NCBI GenBank assembly: GCA_016789165.1
Contig: JAEURL010000592.1
Coordinates: 1 to 9,006, forward strand
Source of the DNA: Anaerolineales bacterium
GTDB lineage: Bacteria > Chloroflexota > Anaerolineae > Anaerolineales > UBA6663
Length of the DNA: 9,006 nt
Direction of reading: 5' to 3'
Shown here: positions 6,849-9,006 of the stretch, in pieces
Layout: each line of letters begins with the position of its first letter
Position numbering within the stretch: position 1 is the stretch's first letter
Translations under genes and position numbers: made by a program
The notes under the pieces: generated by a model
Seen by the model: the letters and a program-made list of their open reading frames with translations, nothing else
Databases searched by the model: none
Told to the model about the DNA's origin: nothing

Positions 6849-7343
6849 ATGACCAGCGCCGGCCCGCCTCTGACCCGCCACATCGTCCTGCTGCAGGCCC
6901 TGCACGCGGCGCCAGAGCGGGCGGCGGCGCTGACGGCCGGCCTGCCCCCGGCCGGCCTGGACTGGCGGCCCGAGCCCGCGGCCTGGAACTGCCGGGAAAC
7001 CCTGGCCCACCTGGCCGCCGCCGAACCGCCGTTCTACCAGCGCCTGCAATCGATCCTGGCCGCCGATAACCCCTGGCTGCCGCGCTTCGGGCCGGAGACC
7101 GCCCGCCCGGAGACGGCGGAGGCCCTGCCGGCCCTGCTGGCGCAGTTTGAGGCCGGCCGGCGCCAGCTGCTGCGCTTCCTGTCGGAGCTGCCGGCCGCGG
7201 ACTGGGACCGGCCGGCCGTCCACGAAACCATGGGGCCAACCACGCTCCTGGCCCAAGTCCAGAACATCGTCAACCACGACGCCGATCACCTCAGCCAGCT
7301 GGAAAGCGTGTGCCAGAGGTGGGCGGCCCGGCCGCCGGCCTGA
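6849..7343 (+). CDS. DinB/YfiT-like family protein (putative metal-dependent four-helix-bundle enzyme)
   Basis: A 164-residue protein with the DinB-family layout. His54 (T-L-A-H-L-A-A-A-E) and the pair His143 and His147 (N-H-D-A-D-H-L-S-Q-L) form the three-histidine metal site expected of this four-helix fold. The segment L-D-W-R-P-E-P-A-A-W-N (37-47) is also typical. Characterised relatives include thiol-dependent S-transferases (bacillithiol, mycothiol) and other metal-dependent hydrolases; many members have no known reaction. ATG at 6849 is preferred to the adjacent TTG at 6846; no clear ribosome binding site is seen. Only 25 bp separate it from the downstream methyltransferase, so the two are probably cotranscribed from the intergenic region at 6725-6848. 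A detoxification or thiol-linked role in demethylation would be speculation. Confidence 0.82.
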   Translation: MTSAGPPLTRHIVLLQALHAAPERAAALTAGLPPAGLDWRPEPAAWNCRETLAHLAAAEPPFYQRLQSILAADNPWLPRFGPETARPETAEALPALLAQFEAGRRQLLRFLSELPAADWDRPAVHETMGPTTLLAQVQNIVNHDADHLSQLESVCQRWAARPPA

Positions 7344-7356
7344 AACACCGGCGTCC

Positions 7357-7363
7357 AGGAGGA
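7357..7363 (+). promoter_or_regulatory. Strong Shine-Dalgarno that fixes the start of the second methyltransferase
   Basis: AGGAGGA precedes ATG 7369 by 5 nt. The open frame extends upstream to 7147, overlapping the DinB gene, but that extension is only a different-frame reading of the DinB gene. This site makes 7369 the clear start. Confidence 0.75.
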
Positions 7364-7368
7364 GACCC

Positions 7369-8940
7369 ATGAGCATTTCCGACCAGGCCCCGCCGCGCGA
7401 GCGCGGCCGGGAGCGGCGCCGCCACCAGGCCGAACAGGCCGTCCGGCCCAACGTGGTGCCGCCCGGCCTGCCCGGCGGCCAGTACCGGCCGCTGACCGAC
7501 GCGCAGGTGCGCCAGATCGTCGACGCGGCCCTGACCGTGCTGGAGGAGACCGGCATCGAGGTGATGCCCTCCGCCTGCCGGGAAGTCTGGCGCCAGGCCG
7601 GCGCCCGGATCGACGCCGAGCGCAACCGCGTCTTCATCCCGCGCGCCCTGATCAGCCAGGGGCTGGCCAGCGCCGCGCACGAGGTGCGCCTGTGCGGCCA
7701 GCTGCCCGAGCACGATCTGCTCCTGGGCGGCACGCGCGTCTACATGGGCACCGGCGGCGCGGCCGTCAAACTGCTGGACCTGGACGGCCACGTGCGCGCC
7801 ACCCGCCTGCAGGACCTGTTCGATATCGGGCGCATGGTGACGGCGCTGGAGAACATCCACTTCTACCTGCGCCCGGTGGTGGCCCGCGATATCCCGGTGG
7901 AGGCCTTGGACATCAACACGGTCTACGCCTCGCTGGCCGCCACGCCCAAGCACGTCATGTGCAACTCCTTCTCGGTGCCGACCGTGCGCGCAACGGTGCG
8001 GCTGGCCGGCCTCATCGCCGGCGGCGAAGAGGCCCTGCGGGAGCGGCCGTTCATCTCCTGGACCAACTGCTGGACGGTCAGCCCGCTGCGCTACGCGCCG
8101 GAGACGGTGGAGACCCTGGACGAGATCGTGCGGCAGGGCATGCCGGTGGCCATCTCGTCCGCGCCGCAGGCCGGCGCCACCTCGCCCGTCACCCTGGCCG
8201 GCACCCTGGTGCAGCTGACGGCCGAGCAGCTCTCCGGCATTACCTACATCAACCTGCTGCGGCCCGGCCACCCGGTGTTGGCCGGCTACGTGCCGTCCGT
8301 GGCGGACCTGCGCACCGGCAGCTTCTCGGGCGGCAGCCCCGAGTTTGCGCTGATGAATGCGGCCGCCGCCCAGCTGGCCCAGCACCTGGGCCTGCCGCTC
8401 TACAACTCCTCCTCGCTCACCGACAGCAAGGTCCCGGACATCCAGTCCGGGTATGAGAAGGGCCTGAGCGCGGCCACCGCCGCCCTGGCCGGCGCCAACT
8501 ACATCCACCACTCGGCCGGCTTCCTGGAATCCATGCTGACCGTGGCCTACGAGCAGTACGTCATCGACGACGACATCAACGGCTCGGTGATGCGCCTGGT
8601 GCGCGGCATCGAAGTGACCGACGCGACCCTGGCCGTGGACGTGATCCACGACGTCTGCACCGGCGAGGGCCACTTCCTGGGCCATCCGCAGACTCTGAGC
8701 CTGATGAACAGCGGCTACTACTACCCGCACACCGCCGACCGCAACACGCGCGACCGCTGGGAAGAGGCCGGCGCCCTGGATATGCGCGAGCGCGCCAAGC
8801 AGCGCGCCCGCGAGCTGCTGCGGACCGCCTGGCCGACGCACTTGGCCGCCGAGGTGGATGCCCGCCTGCGGGCCGAGTTCGACATCCTGCTCCCGCGCGA
8901 GGTCATGCGGCCGAAAGGCGCCGGCAGCGGCCGGGCCTGA
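7369..8940 (+). CDS. MttB-family (trimethylamine methyltransferase-like) corrinoid methyltransferase, complete
   Basis: A 523-residue, full-length MttB-superfamily protein. An Arg-rich N-terminus (about residues 10-20), seen in many members, leads to a P-G-G-Q-Y-R-P-L motif. Other landmarks are D-L-R-T-G with G-G-S-P-E (313-325), N-S-S-S-L-T-D-S-K-V-P-D (346-357), I-H-H-S-A-G-F-L-E (379-387), Y-E-Q-Y-V-I-D-D-D (394-402) and G-E-G-H-F-L-G-H (432-439). The family transfers methyl groups from methylated amines to a cobalamin protein. There is no in-frame TAG, so this is a non-pyrrolysine member like MtgB, for which glycine betaine and related quaternary amines are known substrates. It is a distant paralogue of the copy at the left edge. 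No corrinoid protein gene adjoins it in the window. Substrate assignment is not possible from sequence alone. Confidence 0.93.
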   Translation: MSISDQAPPRERGRERRRHQAEQAVRPNVVPPGLPGGQYRPLTDAQVRQIVDAALTVLEETGIEVMPSACREVWRQAGARIDAERNRVFIPRALISQGLASAAHEVRLCGQLPEHDLLLGGTRVYMGTGGAAVKLLDLDGHVRATRLQDLFDIGRMVTALENIHFYLRPVVARDIPVEALDINTVYASLAATPKHVMCNSFSVPTVRATVRLAGLIAGGEEALRERPFISWTNCWTVSPLRYAPETVETLDEIVRQGMPVAISSAPQAGATSPVTLAGTLVQLTAEQLSGITYINLLRPGHPVLAGYVPSVADLRTGSFSGGSPEFALMNAAAAQLAQHLGLPLYNSSSLTDSKVPDIQSGYEKGLSAATAALAGANYIHHSAGFLESMLTVAYEQYVIDDDINGSVMRLVRGIEVTDATLAVDVIHDVCTGEGHFLGHPQTLSLMNSGYYYPHTADRNTRDRWEEAGALDMRERAKQRARELLRTAWPTHLAAEVDARLRAEFDILLPREVMRPKGAGSGRA

Positions 8941-8986
8941 GGCCGGCCCCGGAAACGCCACCGCAAGGAATGGGAAGCACCCGCCT

Positions 8987-9006
8987 ATGTCATTGAAACT
9001 CATCCG
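8987..9006 (+). CDS. Probable start of a further gene, cut by the window edge
   Basis: ATG at 8987 opens M-S-L-K-L-I and continues to the edge. GGGAAG at 8972-8977 is a plausible ribosome binding site 9 nt upstream. A competing ATG at 8970 stops after eight codons. Too little is visible to say what the protein is. Confidence 0.4.

Noticed and set aside
2..8940. Pyrrolysine-containing MttB (in-frame TAG read-through)
   Set aside because: Neither methyltransferase frame is interrupted by TAG; the complete copy reaches normal length and ends with TGA, and the partial one also ends with TGA at its normal C-terminus.
8929..8948. Hairpin across the stop of the second methyltransferase (GGCCGGGCC-TGA-GGCCGGCC) as a terminator
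   Set aside because: It has a bulged stem, a 3-nt loop and no T-run afterwards, and GGCCGGC-type strings are very common in this sequence, so chance is likely.
7291..9003. A 570-codon open frame on the - strand opposite the second methyltransferase
   Set aside because: Same antisense artefact of GC-rich coding; no domain signature, and the + strand gene is unambiguous.

Overview
The window is a GC-rich (about 70% by eye), tightly packed bacterial segment in which every supported gene lies on the + strand. GC-biased codon use, very short intergenic gaps, the abundance of the MttB (trimethylamine methyltransferase-like) family and a PucR-type regulator would fit a Chloroflexota (Anaerolineae-like) or similar environmental lineage. 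That placement is inference; the window contains no rRNA or other phylogenetic marker.

Layout. Positions 2-1177: C-terminal three quarters of an MttB-family methyltransferase, entering from the left edge. 1208-1465: a small, very basic, single-pass membrane protein of unknown role. 1492-2583 and 2642-3742: two tandem but clearly diverged zinc-dependent medium-chain alcohol dehydrogenases, separated by a 58-bp spacer that holds two consecutive near-identical palindromes. 3758-5074: an MmgE/PrpD-family enzyme. 5096-6724: a PucR/CdaR-type transcription regulator. 6725-6848: the only sizeable intergenic region, with a possible -10 box, a short GC hairpin and a TTGGCC direct repeat. 6849-7343: a DinB-family metal-binding protein. 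7369-8940: a second, complete MttB-family methyltransferase. 8987-9006: the likely first codons of another gene.

How the genes may work together (inference). MttB-family proteins transfer a methyl group from a quaternary or tertiary amine to a corrinoid protein. Neither copy here has an in-frame TAG (pyrrolysine) codon, so both resemble the non-pyrrolysine members such as the glycine betaine methyltransferase MtgB rather than classical trimethylamine methyltransferase. Together with two NAD-type alcohol dehydrogenases, an MmgE/PrpD dehydratase/isomerase-like enzyme and a PucR-type metabolite-responsive regulator, this reads as a catabolic locus for a small methylated, hydroxylated compound. 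No corrinoid protein, corrinoid-reductive activator or methylcorrinoid:tetrahydrofolate methyltransferase lies in the window; these would have to be supplied from elsewhere. The substrate cannot be read from the sequence.

The genes from the left edge to 6724 are spaced like one transcription unit (gaps of 15-58 bp). The pair 6849-8940 looks like a second unit. I found no RNA genes, CRISPR arrays, insertion sequences or clear intrinsic terminators.
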